A stretch of 37,330 nucleotides of DNA, from contig CALHTF010000030.1 in assembly GCA_938038815.1 (NCBI GenBank), positions 1 through 37,330 on the forward strand, read 5' to 3'. Below are positions 16,373-24,720 of the stretch, in pieces (the first letter of the stretch is position 1; each line of letters starts with the position of its first letter). The stretch comes from an uncultured Acidimicrobiales bacterium (GTDB lineage Bacteria > Actinomycetota > Acidimicrobiia > Acidimicrobiales > SHLQ01). Under the pieces are notes generated by a model. It saw only the letters and a list, made by a program, of their open reading frames with translations, made no database searches and was not told the DNA's origin. Position numbers and translations under genes: made by a program.

Positions 16373-16451
16373 ACAGGTCGTTCGGGACCGCAAGCTGGTT
16401 CGTTTGACTCAGGTGACATGAGATATGCGGAAGTACTGTGAACTTCATGCC

Positions 16452-16457
16452 CAGGAG
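16452..16457 (+). promoter_or_regulatory. ribosome-binding site that sets the Clp-N protein start
   Basis: CAGGAG lies 6 nt before GTG 16464. It argues for that start over the ATG at 16425. Confidence 0.65.
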
Positions 16458-16463
16458 TTCATC

Positions 16464-17540
16464 GTGATTAACGAACCCGAATCCACCCGCTTCAGCCTGA
16501 ACACCGATGCCACCGTCTCGGTAGAGATTGCTCGAGAGATTGCCTCCGCGTTGGGCGACGACCAATGCGGTACCGAACATCTGCTGTTCGGGATCATGAG
16601 CAATGCCGCAGGTGAGACTGCCGAACTGCAAGAGCTCTTTGCGCTCGACCCCCTTCGGGTCGAGCGGGCGATCCAACGATTGTCCGAGCATCGGTTCACC
16701 CTCGATCTTCCCAACGACGCTCCGCTGCCGTTCAGCGCCCGAGCCGAGAAGGCGTTGTTGACACTGCGGGCCGACGGATCCGGCCCTACCGGACCCTTTG
16801 AGATGTTGCATGGCATGCTGCGCGACGATGCATCTGGTGCCTGCCAGGTTTTGCGCGAGCTCGGTGTGCGCCCCGAAGAGGTTCGTCGACTCGCGGCCTA
16901 CGGAACCCGTCATCTCTCCGATGACCAAGTCGCAAACCTCATGGAGGCGCTCGACCGCCGGACCGACGAGAGTTTCCGTGGCTGGTGGGGCCCCAAGCCC
17001 GAAGCGCCCATTGAAACCTTGGCCTTCGGTGAAGGCGATGCGGCGATGGAAGTAGCCCGTAGCGAGTCGGCCGTTGTCACGGTTCGAACCCTTGCGGTGA
17101 CCAACGATGGCTTTGGCCTGACCGTTTCGATCGAGTCGCTTGCGCCGTGGCTGCTGCCGCCGGTACTGCAACCGAGCGAAGTGCTGATTCCCGGTGCACG
17201 ACCCGAACATGTCAGCGGCCCCGAGGTACTCGAAATCGAGTTGGCGTTCGCCGATGGCACGACGGTTTCTAACCGCATCCCGGCACTTCGTTGGACGGGA
17301 ACCGACCCGGCCAGTGCACAGCTGACCTACTTGGGTCACCGCTCGGAGATCGTTGCCTACAACGATCGGCGCCGCAACGAACGTCGCACCATAACGAGCG
17401 ATTGGTGGGCGTGGCCATTGCCTGAAGGTGGACCGGTTGAGGTCCGCGTAATCTGGCCAGCCGAGTCGATTCGAGGTGCGGCATCGTTTGACTCCGCACC
17501 GCTTATCACCGCAGCTCACAAGCTTCGCGCCGACGCCTAG
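16464..17540 (+). CDS. stand-alone Clp N-terminal repeat domain protein
   Basis: From GTG 16464 the product is 358 residues. Residues 7 to about 145 resemble the paired Clp N-terminal repeats of ClpA/ClpC, with VSVEIAREIASALGDDQCGTEHLLFGIM and PFSARAEKALLTLRADGSGPTGPFEMLHGMLRDDASGACQVLRELGV. There is no AAA+ ATPase module, no Walker motif and no ClpP-loop. The remaining 200 residues form a beta-rich domain that I do not recognise, containing two WW/WxW clusters. In Clp chaperones the N-domain binds substrates and adaptors, so this may be an adaptor or decoy, but that is inference. It lies just upstream of the IF2_N/Septum_form gene. Confidence 0.8.
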   Translation: MINEPESTRFSLNTDATVSVEIAREIASALGDDQCGTEHLLFGIMSNAAGETAELQELFALDPLRVERAIQRLSEHRFTLDLPNDAPLPFSARAEKALLTLRADGSGPTGPFEMLHGMLRDDASGACQVLRELGVRPEEVRRLAAYGTRHLSDDQVANLMEALDRRTDESFRGWWGPKPEAPIETLAFGEGDAAMEVARSESAVVTVRTLAVTNDGFGLTVSIESLAPWLLPPVLQPSEVLIPGARPEHVSGPEVLEIELAFADGTTVSNRIPALRWTGTDPASAQLTYLGHRSEIVAYNDRRRNERRTITSDWWAWPLPEGGPVEVRVIWPAESIRGAASFDSAPLITAAHKLRADA

Positions 17541-17606
17541 ACGGAACTTCGTTCGACCACAAAACTTTTGCTTAGGTAACAGCTCTCGTGGACCGATTAG
17601 TTCTAC

Positions 17607-18746
17607 GTGGAGACTACTGAAGGACTAAGAGTCGTCGATCTAGCCGACGAGTTTGGGATCAGCATTTCTGAGACCCTCTCGTTGTGCGCGGTCTATGGCA
17701 TCGAGGCGCCCTACGGCTCTTCGACGGTTTCTCCAAGCGCGGCGACTCTGCTTCGAGGCCTCGCGAATGGAACGATCGATCCGGACAATCCGGATCCACG
17801 GCTGCTGGCCGAAGTCGGCGCCACCATGCCAAGTGCGCAACCTCCCCAAAGCCCCGTCTCGAGTGCGTACCAAGACCACGAGGTAGCGAGCGAACCGCCC
17901 GGCGCAGCGGCCGATGAAGACGATGCGTGGGCCGAGATTCCCGACCCGGACGACGATGGGGTCGACTACGACGCCTACGGTGTTGCTGGGCTGGGCGACC
18001 TCAACCCGGTACGTATCCCACCCAAAGCCGAACCGACAAAGATCGCAACGCCGGTTCCGGCCACGGGAACGCCGGCGGCGAACCGCCACACGCCTCCGGT
18101 GCTGCCAAAACCGTCGGCAACTTCTGGTTTGGGAGATTCTCGCGAGGCCCGAAAGGCCGCCGAGGTAGCCAAGTACGAACGCCGCAGCGGCGGGCGCCGT
18201 CGCAAAGACGAGCCCGAAGTCGAACGCGAAGAATACGATCCGACCAAGCTCAAAGCGCAGTACGACGACATCGATCAGTACGTACCCAACTGGTTGAAGT
18301 ACGCCACGGTCGCCGCTGTTCTGTTGGTGGTCGGACTCGGGTACTCGTTGTTCTTTGCTGGTGGTTCGAGCGACGAGCAGGCAGGGGTCATCGATACGCC
18401 AGCGTTCGATATCGGAACCTGCTTTATCGCCGACGCTGGGCTCTGGATCGACACGATCAACCCGCTGCCGTGCCAAGCCCCCCACGACGGCGAGATCTTT
18501 GCGAGCTACACGTTCCCCGCAGCACTCGGTGTTGCGTACCCCGAGGCCGCCAACCTCGAGTCCGAGACCCGGCAGTCGTGCGGCACCAGCTTTACCGCCT
18601 ACACCGGTGACTCTCAGGTTGCCTCGCCGTATCGAATTGGCGTCAGCTTCCCGTCCCAGACCGAATGGAACGCCGGCCAGCGGGTCGCTTACTGCAGCGT
18701 GATCGACAATTCGGGTGGTCAACTCGAAGGCTCGGCCGCCCGCTAA
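17607..18746 (+). CDS. IF2_N-like / transmembrane / Septum_form domain fusion protein
   Basis: The 379-residue protein starts at GTG 17607. Residues 6-50 (LRVVDLADEFGISISETLSLCAVYGIEAP) resemble the IF2_N module of initiation factor 2. A long acidic, proline-rich linker follows, then a basic stretch (YERRSGGRRRKDE). One membrane helix lies near 230-250 (YATVAAVLLVVGLGYSLFFAGG). The outer C-terminal part, FDIGTCFIADAGLWIDTINPLPCQAPHDGEIFASYTFP and onward to W-x-x-G-x-R-x-x-YC, is a Septum_form-type domain with four cysteines. This topology puts an RNA- or nucleic-acid-type module in the cytoplasm and a disulfide-bonded domain outside. The role is unknown. Confidence 0.8.
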   Translation: METTEGLRVVDLADEFGISISETLSLCAVYGIEAPYGSSTVSPSAATLLRGLANGTIDPDNPDPRLLAEVGATMPSAQPPQSPVSSAYQDHEVASEPPGAAADEDDAWAEIPDPDDDGVDYDAYGVAGLGDLNPVRIPPKAEPTKIATPVPATGTPAANRHTPPVLPKPSATSGLGDSREARKAAEVAKYERRSGGRRRKDEPEVEREEYDPTKLKAQYDDIDQYVPNWLKYATVAAVLLVVGLGYSLFFAGGSSDEQAGVIDTPAFDIGTCFIADAGLWIDTINPLPCQAPHDGEIFASYTFPAALGVAYPEAANLESETRQSCGTSFTAYTGDSQVASPYRIGVSFPSQTEWNAGQRVAYCSVIDNSGGQLEGSAAR

Positions 18747-18783
18747 CCAGCGTTTCGCAGTTTGTATGTGTCGCTGGATTGTC

Positions 18784-18789
18784 TAGCTT
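18784..18789 (+). promoter_or_regulatory. -10 box of the SDR gene
   Basis: TAGCTT lies 7 nt before ATG 18797, with no ribosome-binding site between. Confidence 0.45.
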
Positions 18790-18796
18790 GGCGGGC

Positions 18797-19744
18797 ATGA
18801 ACGCAGAAGCCTCGTCGACTCCCGCCTCCACCCCAACCGAGGGTGCTCAAAGTTGTGAAGGGCGGGTCGTCATCGTTACCGGTGCCGGTCGCGGTCTCGG
18901 AAGAGCCCACGCACTGCGCTTTGCGGCCGAAGGCGCCCACGTGGTGGTCAACGATCTTGGCGTGGGCCGCGAGGGCGGCGAGGTCGTCGATGGCCCCGCC
19001 GACGACGTGGTGGCCGAGATCACCGCAGCCGGCGGCAGTGCCGTCGCCAATGGTGCCGATGTGGCCGACTGGGAGCAAGCGGGCGCCATGATTCGCCAAG
19101 CGGTCGACACCTTTGGTCGGCTCGACACGTTGGTCTGCAACGCTGGCTTTTTGCGCGACCGGATGCTGGCCGGGATGTCCGAACAAGAGTGGGACCAGAT
19201 CATGCGGGTGCATCTGAAGGGTCACTTTGCGCCGGCCCGCCACGCAATCGCCTACTGGCGCGATCAATCCAAGGCCGGCGAACCAGTCGATGCCCGGGTG
19301 ATCAACACGAGCTCGGGCGCCGGGCTAAACGGAAGCATCGGCCAGGGAAACTACGCGACCGCCAAGGCGGGCATTGCGCTGCTCACCATCCAGCAGGCGG
19401 CGGAGTGGGGGCGCTACGGCGTGAAGGTTAACGCGGTTGCCCCCGACGCCCGAACCCGAATGACCGCCGGCGTGTTCTACAACGAAGAAGCTCCCGACGG
19501 TTGGGATGAGAAGGATCCGGCAAACGTCTCGCCGCTGGTCTGTTGGCTCGGCTCGACGTCATGCGATGTCACCGGCCGGATCTTTGAGTCTTCGGGTGGG
19601 CAGCTCAACGTTTGTGACGGCTGGCAAAAGGGTCCGGTCGAAACGGTTGGCGATCGTCAAATGACGGTCGCCGAGGCCGGGCAGCTGGCTCTGGCCTCGA
19701 TTGGTGCCGCCCCCGAACCAGCGCCGGTTTATGGAGCGCAATAG
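18797..19744 (+). CDS. short-chain dehydrogenase, MFE-2/17beta-HSD4-like (R)-3-hydroxyacyl-CoA dehydrogenase
   Basis: The ATG at 18797 gives 315 residues; an upstream in-frame extension only overlaps the previous gene. The Rossmann motif is VVIVTGAGRGLGRAHALRFAAEGAHVVVNDLG. It is followed by the GGEVVDGPADDVVAEI segment typical of the multifunctional-enzyme-2 group. NAG appears in VCNAGFLRDRM, and the catalytic Ser-Tyr-Lys in VINTSSGAGLNGSIGQGNYATAKAGI. This group oxidises 3-hydroxyacyl-CoA, including steroid and branched-chain intermediates, with NAD. That fits the racemase, enoyl-CoA hydratase and acyl-CoA dehydrogenase genes nearby. Confidence 0.9.
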   Translation: MNAEASSTPASTPTEGAQSCEGRVVIVTGAGRGLGRAHALRFAAEGAHVVVNDLGVGREGGEVVDGPADDVVAEITAAGGSAVANGADVADWEQAGAMIRQAVDTFGRLDTLVCNAGFLRDRMLAGMSEQEWDQIMRVHLKGHFAPARHAIAYWRDQSKAGEPVDARVINTSSGAGLNGSIGQGNYATAKAGIALLTIQQAAEWGRYGVKVNAVAPDARTRMTAGVFYNEEAPDGWDEKDPANVSPLVCWLGSTSCDVTGRIFESSGGQLNVCDGWQKGPVETVGDRQMTVAEAGQLALASIGAAPEPAPVYGAQ

Positions 19745-19998
19745 GGCTGCTGAAGTGGGAAAACCCGGCTGAGAACCGCCCTCGGGCAGACAAAACGGCT
19801 CGTTTGGCTCATTCTTCAGAAACTGCCATAATCGCAGGTCAACGACGTTTCCAACCCATGTTTTGGTCGCCGAGTCACGTAAAGCGGGAATAAATCCTCG
19901 CGACTTCGCGGCGCGGTCATCCGTCATGGGGGGTAGGGGCAGCGGGTAGCGACGCTGCTCATCGCAATGTTCCCCCCAATCGTTTGGAGACTGCATAT

Positions 19999-20748
19999 AT
20001 GAATCCCATGAAGGAATTAGCGGCCGAGTTTTTCGGCACGTTTTGGCTGGTGCTTGGCGGGTGCGGCGCGGCCGTCCTCGCTGCCGGCTTTGTTGGCGAC
20101 AACGCCGCTGGCAACAACCTAGGACTTGGCTTTTTGGGCGTAAGTCTGGCCTTTGGTCTGACCGTGGTAACCGGCGCGTACGCGTTCGGTCACATCTCGG
20201 GCGGCCACTTCAACCCGGCGGTAACGCTCGGTCTAACCGCCGCAGGCAAGTTCTCGCCTGCCAAGGTGCCCCAGTACATCGTCACCCAGGTCCTCGGCGG
20301 CATCGCTGCCGCGGCGGTGCTTTACCTCATCGCTAGCGGCCAAGACGGCTTTGCTGCATCGGATGGCTTCGCCTCGAACGGCTACGGCGACCTGTCGCCC
20401 GGTGGCTTCTCGATGGGCGCAGCGTTCATCACCGAGGTCGTCATGACCGCCATGTTCTTGATCGTGATCCTGGGAGCGACCGCAAAGCGCGCCGCTCCGG
20501 CCATGGGTGGCCTGGCGATTGGACTATGCCTTGCCCTGATCCACATGATCTCGATCCCGGTCACTAACACCAGCGTGAACCCGGCCCGGTCGACCAGCCA
20601 GGCAATCTTTGCCGGTGGCGACTACCTGCCCCAGCTGTGGCTGTTCTGGGTCGCCCCGATCCTCGGTGCCGTCATCGGCGCGGCAATCTACAAAGCGCTT
20701 ATGGACACCGACGCCGAGGCCGACGAACTCGCAGCCGCAGGCGTCTAG
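19999..20748 (+). CDS. aqpZ: aquaporin Z (water channel)
   Basis: From ATG 19999 the protein is 249 residues with six membrane spans. GGAG lies 9 nt upstream of this ATG. Both NPA boxes are present (NPA 72-74 and NPA 194-196). The selectivity filter of water-specific AqpZ is matched by F45, H182 ([12 protein letters not shown]), T191 and R197 (SVNPARS). It should pass water rather than glycerol. The gene stands alone behind a 254-bp gap and is followed by a strong terminator. Confidence 0.96.
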   Translation: MNPMKELAAEFFGTFWLVLGGCGAAVLAAGFVGDNAAGNNLGLGFLGVSLAFGLTVVTGAYAFGHISGGHFNPAVTLGLTAAGKFSPAKVPQYIVTQVLGGIAAAAVLYLIASGQDGFAASDGFASNGYGDLSPGGFSMGAAFITEVVMTAMFLIVILGATAKRAAPAMGGLAIGLCLALIHMISIPVTNTSVNPARSTSQAIFAGGDYLPQLWLFWVAPILGAVIGAAIYKALMDTDAEADELAAAGV

Positions 20749-20774
20749 CCCGCTTCGAATTCCCGCTCCATAAC

Positions 20775-20815
20775 CCGGTGCCGGTCGTCTTTGGCGGCCG
20801 GCACCGGCCGTTTTG
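20775..20815 (+). terminator. rho-independent terminator of aqpZ
   Basis: A 14-bp stem (20775-20788 with 20794-20807, two G-U pairs) has a 5-nt loop and is followed by CCGTTTT. Confidence 0.85.
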
Positions 20816-20911
20816 GGCTGGTTTGTTACACCGCAATTCACGTTTGGTTTCCGGGAGATGAACAGGTGCGCGAAATGGCTCGAAATGGCCGATCGGCGCG
20901 CCAACTGTGCC

Positions 20912-21262
<351 letters not shown>

Positions 21263-21278
21263 CGCGAGACTGTGAGCC

Positions 21279-22118
21279 ATGAGCTCAGAGTCTGAACAGC
21301 CAACCCCTGAAGAACAGATCACGTTTCGGGTCGAGAACAACGTGGCCTGGATCACCATCAACCGCCCCGATCGCGGAAACGCACTTGCGCCCGAGAACCG
21401 CGACCGCATTCGGGACCTGGTCGAGTCCATGAACGGGAACCTCGAGATCCGGGCCGCGGTCATCACCGCGGCGGGCGAGAAGCTGTTTTGCCCCGGTGCC
21501 GACATCTCGATGGACCGCGAAACAGCGCCGCGTCCCCCCGAAGCTCCCGAGGTTTCGCTCGGTGAACCGCGTCGCATGATGTTGCGGGGCCAACACACCT
21601 TGATGCCTTCGATCCTCGACGCCGATGTCCCGATCATTGCGGCGGTCAACGGCACCGCGGCGGGTATGGGTGCGCACTTGGCGTTGATGTGCGACCTGGT
21701 GATCATGGCCGACCACGCCAAGTTCATCGAAGTGTTTGCCCGGCGCGGACTGGTGCCCGATGCCTTGGGCGCCTGGATCCTGCCCCGCCTGGTTGGGCCG
21801 CTCAAGGCGAAAGAGCTCATGTTCTTCGCCGAGGACATTCCCGCCCAACAGGCGCTTGAGCTCGGGTTGTGCAACAAGGTGGTGCCCGGGGCCGAACTTG
21901 AAGCAACCGCTCGCGAGTGGGCCGAACGACTCGCCGCTGGCCCGACCAAGTCGTTCATGTTGACCAAATGGATGGTCAACCGGTCACTTGATACCGATCG
22001 CCATACGATGACCCAAGACGAGAGCTGGGCGGTCGAGCTGAACAACACCACCGCCGACATGGCCGAGGGCATCGCCAGCTTCCGCGAACGCCGAGAACCC
22101 GAGTTCCGCGGCTGGTAG
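21279..22118 (+). CDS. enoyl-CoA hydratase/isomerase family protein
   Basis: The 279-residue crotonase-fold protein has the oxyanion-hole segments FCPGADIS and VNGTAAGMGAHLALMCDLVIMAD. The region that carries catalytic acids reads GLVPDALGAWILPRLVG. An aspartate stands in place of the second glutamate of classical hydratases, as in PaaG-like isomerases. It may therefore be an isomerase or a hydratase with altered chemistry. It probably shares a transcript with the PII gene (16-nt gap), an odd pairing of nitrogen signalling and acyl-CoA metabolism. Confidence 0.9.
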   Translation: MSSESEQPTPEEQITFRVENNVAWITINRPDRGNALAPENRDRIRDLVESMNGNLEIRAAVITAAGEKLFCPGADISMDRETAPRPPEAPEVSLGEPRRMMLRGQHTLMPSILDADVPIIAAVNGTAAGMGAHLALMCDLVIMADHAKFIEVFARRGLVPDALGAWILPRLVGPLKAKELMFFAEDIPAQQALELGLCNKVVPGAELEATAREWAERLAAGPTKSFMLTKWMVNRSLDTDRHTMTQDESWAVELNNTTADMAEGIASFRERREPEFRGW

Positions 22119-22159
22119 CCATTCACTTAGAAGTCCCTCCTCTATGCCGATAGTTCGCT

Positions 22160-23185
22160 ATGGCATCAATAGTGGTAATCGGCTTGGTGATGGCGGCCGC
22201 CGTCGTTGCCGTCGCGCTGTTGGGCCTAGGCCGTTGGGAGCAGCTTCGTGGCCGAAGCCGCCACCTGCGTGCCGCGGCAAAAGCCGCGGAGTACAGCTTT
22301 CTTGAGGTCAACGACGGCCGGGTGGGCCGCCAACGGTTCGACATCTTTATGGAAGGCACCAACGTCGAGGCCTCCAATATCTTGACGACCCGAATGCACA
22401 ACAGTCGTCAGGCATTGGCGTTCGACTATCAGGTAATCGTTGAATACGAGGTGTACCGCTCGCCTGACGGGTCGTTGCACCGCCGCCGAAAAGGCGACTC
22501 GAACACCATTGGTGGCCAAGCGATCGCCGTCGAAATCGACCGGCTTGAGAACCAGGGCAGTGCCTCGGTGATGCACATCGATGCGTTTCTCAAGAACGTG
22601 CTCGTGTTGCCCCACGGTTGGCCGATGAGCCCCGCCAGCCGTCTACCCGACAACGACTCGTTTACCGACCGTCCCGAGCCGTTCACCCGACTATTCCGGG
22701 TTCGGTCCGACGATGATCAGTTCGCCGACCGCTTCCTCACCCCGAAGATGATGAAGTTCATGGCCGCAACCGGTGGACGGTTGGGATTCGAGATTCGAGG
22801 TTCGAAGGGCATCGTCTTTGCGCCCACGGTGAAACCCGAAGACATGGTCGATCTGTCGAAGTTGGCCTGGATGTGGGCCGATCTCATCGACCCGGACCTG
22901 CTCGCGGAGTTTCCTGAGGTGCAGGAGGTCGATGCGCACGGCAACCCGCAAATGGTCGTGAGCAACAACATCTTCCCGTCGACCGACCACGACGAGCCGG
23001 GGCCTGGCCCCATCATGCCCGAGAAGTTGTCGGCGTGGAGCCCCGAGGTCCTGGGAGCCCAGCCCGAACTGGCCAACGTGGAACACGACAACGTTGCTTC
23101 GGCCGGTGAGCCGATAGCCGCCGAACCCGCCGAACCGGCACCCCCACCACCACCCGAACCCGAGTCGGTCGACTGGAGCATGTAG
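22160..23185 (+). CDS. N-terminally membrane-anchored protein of unknown function
   Basis: The 341-residue product begins with a membrane helix (SIVVIGLVMAAAVVAVALLGLG) followed by a basic stretch. A cytoplasmic domain of about 230 residues (AAAKAAEYSFLEVNDGRVGRQRFDIFMEG... to LDPDLLAEFP-like helices) follows, then an acidic, proline-rich tail. I recognise no family with confidence. It resembles other actinobacterial proteins with one anchor and a mixed alpha/beta domain. It lies 44 nt upstream of the selenoprotein candidate and may share its transcript. Confidence 0.75.
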   Translation: MASIVVIGLVMAAAVVAVALLGLGRWEQLRGRSRHLRAAAKAAEYSFLEVNDGRVGRQRFDIFMEGTNVEASNILTTRMHNSRQALAFDYQVIVEYEVYRSPDGSLHRRRKGDSNTIGGQAIAVEIDRLENQGSASVMHIDAFLKNVLVLPHGWPMSPASRLPDNDSFTDRPEPFTRLFRVRSDDDQFADRFLTPKMMKFMAATGGRLGFEIRGSKGIVFAPTVKPEDMVDLSKLAWMWADLIDPDLLAEFPEVQEVDAHGNPQMVVSNNIFPSTDHDEPGPGPIMPEKLSAWSPEVLGAQPELANVEHDNVASAGEPIAAEPAEPAPPPPPEPESVDWSM

Positions 23186-23229
23186 CGCCCGCATAGGCGT
23201 TGGGTCGGCCGAGGTGCTGAATTAGGGCC

Positions 23230-23586
23230 ATGGCAAAGGTCACGATTTATCACAACCCCCATTGAGGCTCCTCAAAGAATGCCTTGGCGGTCGCCGAGGA
23301 TTTGGGAGTCGAAGCAGACGTTGTTCTTTACATGAAAGAGCCGCCTGATCGAGCAGCGCTCGAGAAGCTCGTGAAGAAGATGGTCGACCCGGTCGAGGAC
23401 ATGGTCCGCAAGGACTCCAAGTTCAAGAAGATGGAACTGAACCCCGACGACTACGTCGACAACCCAGACGCCGTCGTCGACCTGCTGAGCGAGAACAAAG
23501 CGTTGCTGCAGCGGCCGATCGTCGTCAAAGGCAACAAGGCCATCATTGGCCGGCCCAAGGACAAAATCGCCGAGTTCTTGAGCTAG
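23230..23586 (+). CDS. arsC: ArsC-family reductase, candidate selenoprotein (TGA at 23263-23265 read as Sec12)
   Basis: Reading through the TGA gives 118 residues: MAKVTIYHNPH, Sec, GSSKNALAVAEDL, then an uninterrupted frame to TAG 23584-23586. The N-terminus matches the ArsC active-site loop YHNPxCGxSRN, with the TGA exactly where R773 ArsC has catalytic Cys12. The arsenate-binding arginines of R773 ArsC (R60, R94, R107) correspond to R60, R95 (QRPIVV) and R108 (GRP). TGA is a normal stop for other genes here, and a SECIS-like hairpin follows. The family reduces arsenate with glutathione/glutaredoxin or a related thiol partner. No ars genes are adjacent, so another redox role is possible. 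Ordinary calling would start at TTG 23284 and lose the active site. A nonsense mutation or sequencing error is the main alternative. Confidence 0.85.
23282..23299 (+). promoter_or_regulatory. candidate bacterial SECIS element
   Basis: CCTTGGC (23282-23288) pairs with GCCGAGG (23293-23299) in a 7-bp stem containing one U-G pair, closed by the loop GGUC (23289-23292). The loop begins 23 nt after the TGA at 23263-23265, inside the 16-37 nt window known for bacterial SECIS elements. It has G in the first loop positions and the GGU recognised by SelB in E. coli fdhF. Confidence 0.75.
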
Positions 23587-24596
23587 GCGCCCAGCGCCCG
23601 CAGCTCTACCAGCAGTTCGCCGAGCAGGTCGTCAGCCACCTGGTACGGCGTGGTGAATCCAATGCGATCCGCAATGTCGCCGTAGCGCGTCACGATCTGA
23701 GCCGCCACCTCTGATGGTGTTCCGACCACTGCGATCGTGCGCAGGATCTCGTCGTCGATTTTGCTGCCCAGTTCGGCCCACTTGTTCTCTTTGGTGAGCC
23801 GGCGCAGTTCGGGCTGCAGGTCGCCCCACCCGTGGGCGTCGAGGGTGACCCGATACGCCGGCGTCGAGCCGTAGAACCCAAGGTTGAAGCGGCACCCTTG
23901 CTCGGCGGTGTGCTTTTCTTCCTCGGTTCGGTAGACCCCGACCATCACATCGATCCCAAACGACAGGTCGGCTCGCGACTTGCCGGACGCATCGAGGCCA
24001 GCCTCGACATTGGGCACGGTGTGTTCTCGGATGAACTTTTCGGTGTTGAACGGATGGATCAGGATGCCGTCGGCCGCCCCAGCGACCATCTGGGTCATTC
24101 GTGGACCCAACGCCCCAACCCAGATCGGCGGGACCCCAACGTCGAGCGGGCCGGGGTCAAAGATCGGCGGCAGCAGCGAGAAGTTGTAGTAGTCGCCCTG
24201 GTAGCTCAGCGGTACCTGGTCTTGCCACTGCCCAAAGATTGCCTTGGTGGCTTCGATCAGCTCGCGCATGTGGGCGACCGGCTTGCCCCAGACCGCCGAG
24301 TACCGCCGCTCGATGTGCGCTTGGATTTGGGTGCCCAGACCCAAGATGAAGCGCCCCTGCGACATTCGCTGAAGATCAAAGGCCTGGTAGGCGAGGTGCA
24401 TTGGGCTGCGCGGAAACGCAATCGCCACGTTGGTGTAGATGTCGAGTGAGGTGTGTTCGGCGGCCAGCACGAGCGGGTAGAACGGGTCGGTGGGGCCTTC
24501 AAAGGTGAAACACCCGTCGAATCCGAGGGCTTCGAGTTGTTGGGCACGCTCGGGGGTTTCGGCGAGCGACGACCCAAGACTGGCATCAAAACGCAT
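23583..24596 (-). CDS. luciferase-like (LLM class) F420-type oxidoreductase
   Basis: The 337-residue TIM-barrel enzyme shows AQQLEALGFDGCFTFEG, LDIYTNVAIAFPRSPMHLAYQAFDLQRMSQGRFILGLGTQIQAHIERRYS and PPIWVGALGPRMTQMVAGAADGILIHPF. These match actinobacterial F420-dependent luciferase-like proteins better than FMN alkanal monooxygenases. The reaction is unknown. Its TAG and the TAG of the selenoprotein candidate share the palindrome CTAG at 23583-23586, so the genes meet tail to tail with a 4-nt overlap. Confidence 0.9.
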   Translation of the reverse strand: MRFDASLGSSLAETPERAQQLEALGFDGCFTFEGPTDPFYPLVLAAEHTSLDIYTNVAIAFPRSPMHLAYQAFDLQRMSQGRFILGLGTQIQAHIERRYSAVWGKPVAHMRELIEATKAIFGQWQDQVPLSYQGDYYNFSLLPPIFDPGPLDVGVPPIWVGALGPRMTQMVAGAADGILIHPFNTEKFIREHTVPNVEAGLDASGKSRADLSFGIDVMVGVYRTEEEKHTAEQGCRFNLGFYGSTPAYRVTLDAHGWGDLQPELRRLTKENKWAELGSKIDDEILRTIAVVGTPSEVAAQIVTRYGDIADRIGFTTPYQVADDLLGELLVELRALGA

Positions 24597-24630
24597 GGCT
24601 TATGGCTAGTACGAGGTAGGTCGTTCAGCC

Positions 24631-24683
24631 CAATTTCGCACCCCCGCCGCAATTTGGGCGGTTGTCAATGATCAATTTCGCAC
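24631..24683. repeat. two 11-bp direct repeats in a divergent promoter region
   Basis: CAATTTCGCAC occurs at 24631-24641 and 24673-24683, 42 bp apart (about four helical turns). They lie between the starts of the luciferase-like gene (24596) and the HEFGH protein gene (24721). They look like a paired operator, but no regulator is known. Confidence 0.45.
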
Positions 24684-24720
24684 TTGTAGCAGCGGCGGAA
24701 TCGACACCACACTCGGGACT

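Noticed and set aside
15834-17519. 561-codon minus-strand ORF antisense to the luciferase-like and Clp-N genes
   Set aside because: It crosses two clear plus-strand genes, has no domain features and has shadow-type composition; long antisense frames are expected in GC-rich DNA.
23284-23586. 100-codon ORF starting at TTG 23284 as a complete gene
   Set aside because: It lacks the first strand and active-site loop of the ArsC fold, which lie in frame just upstream across the TGA.
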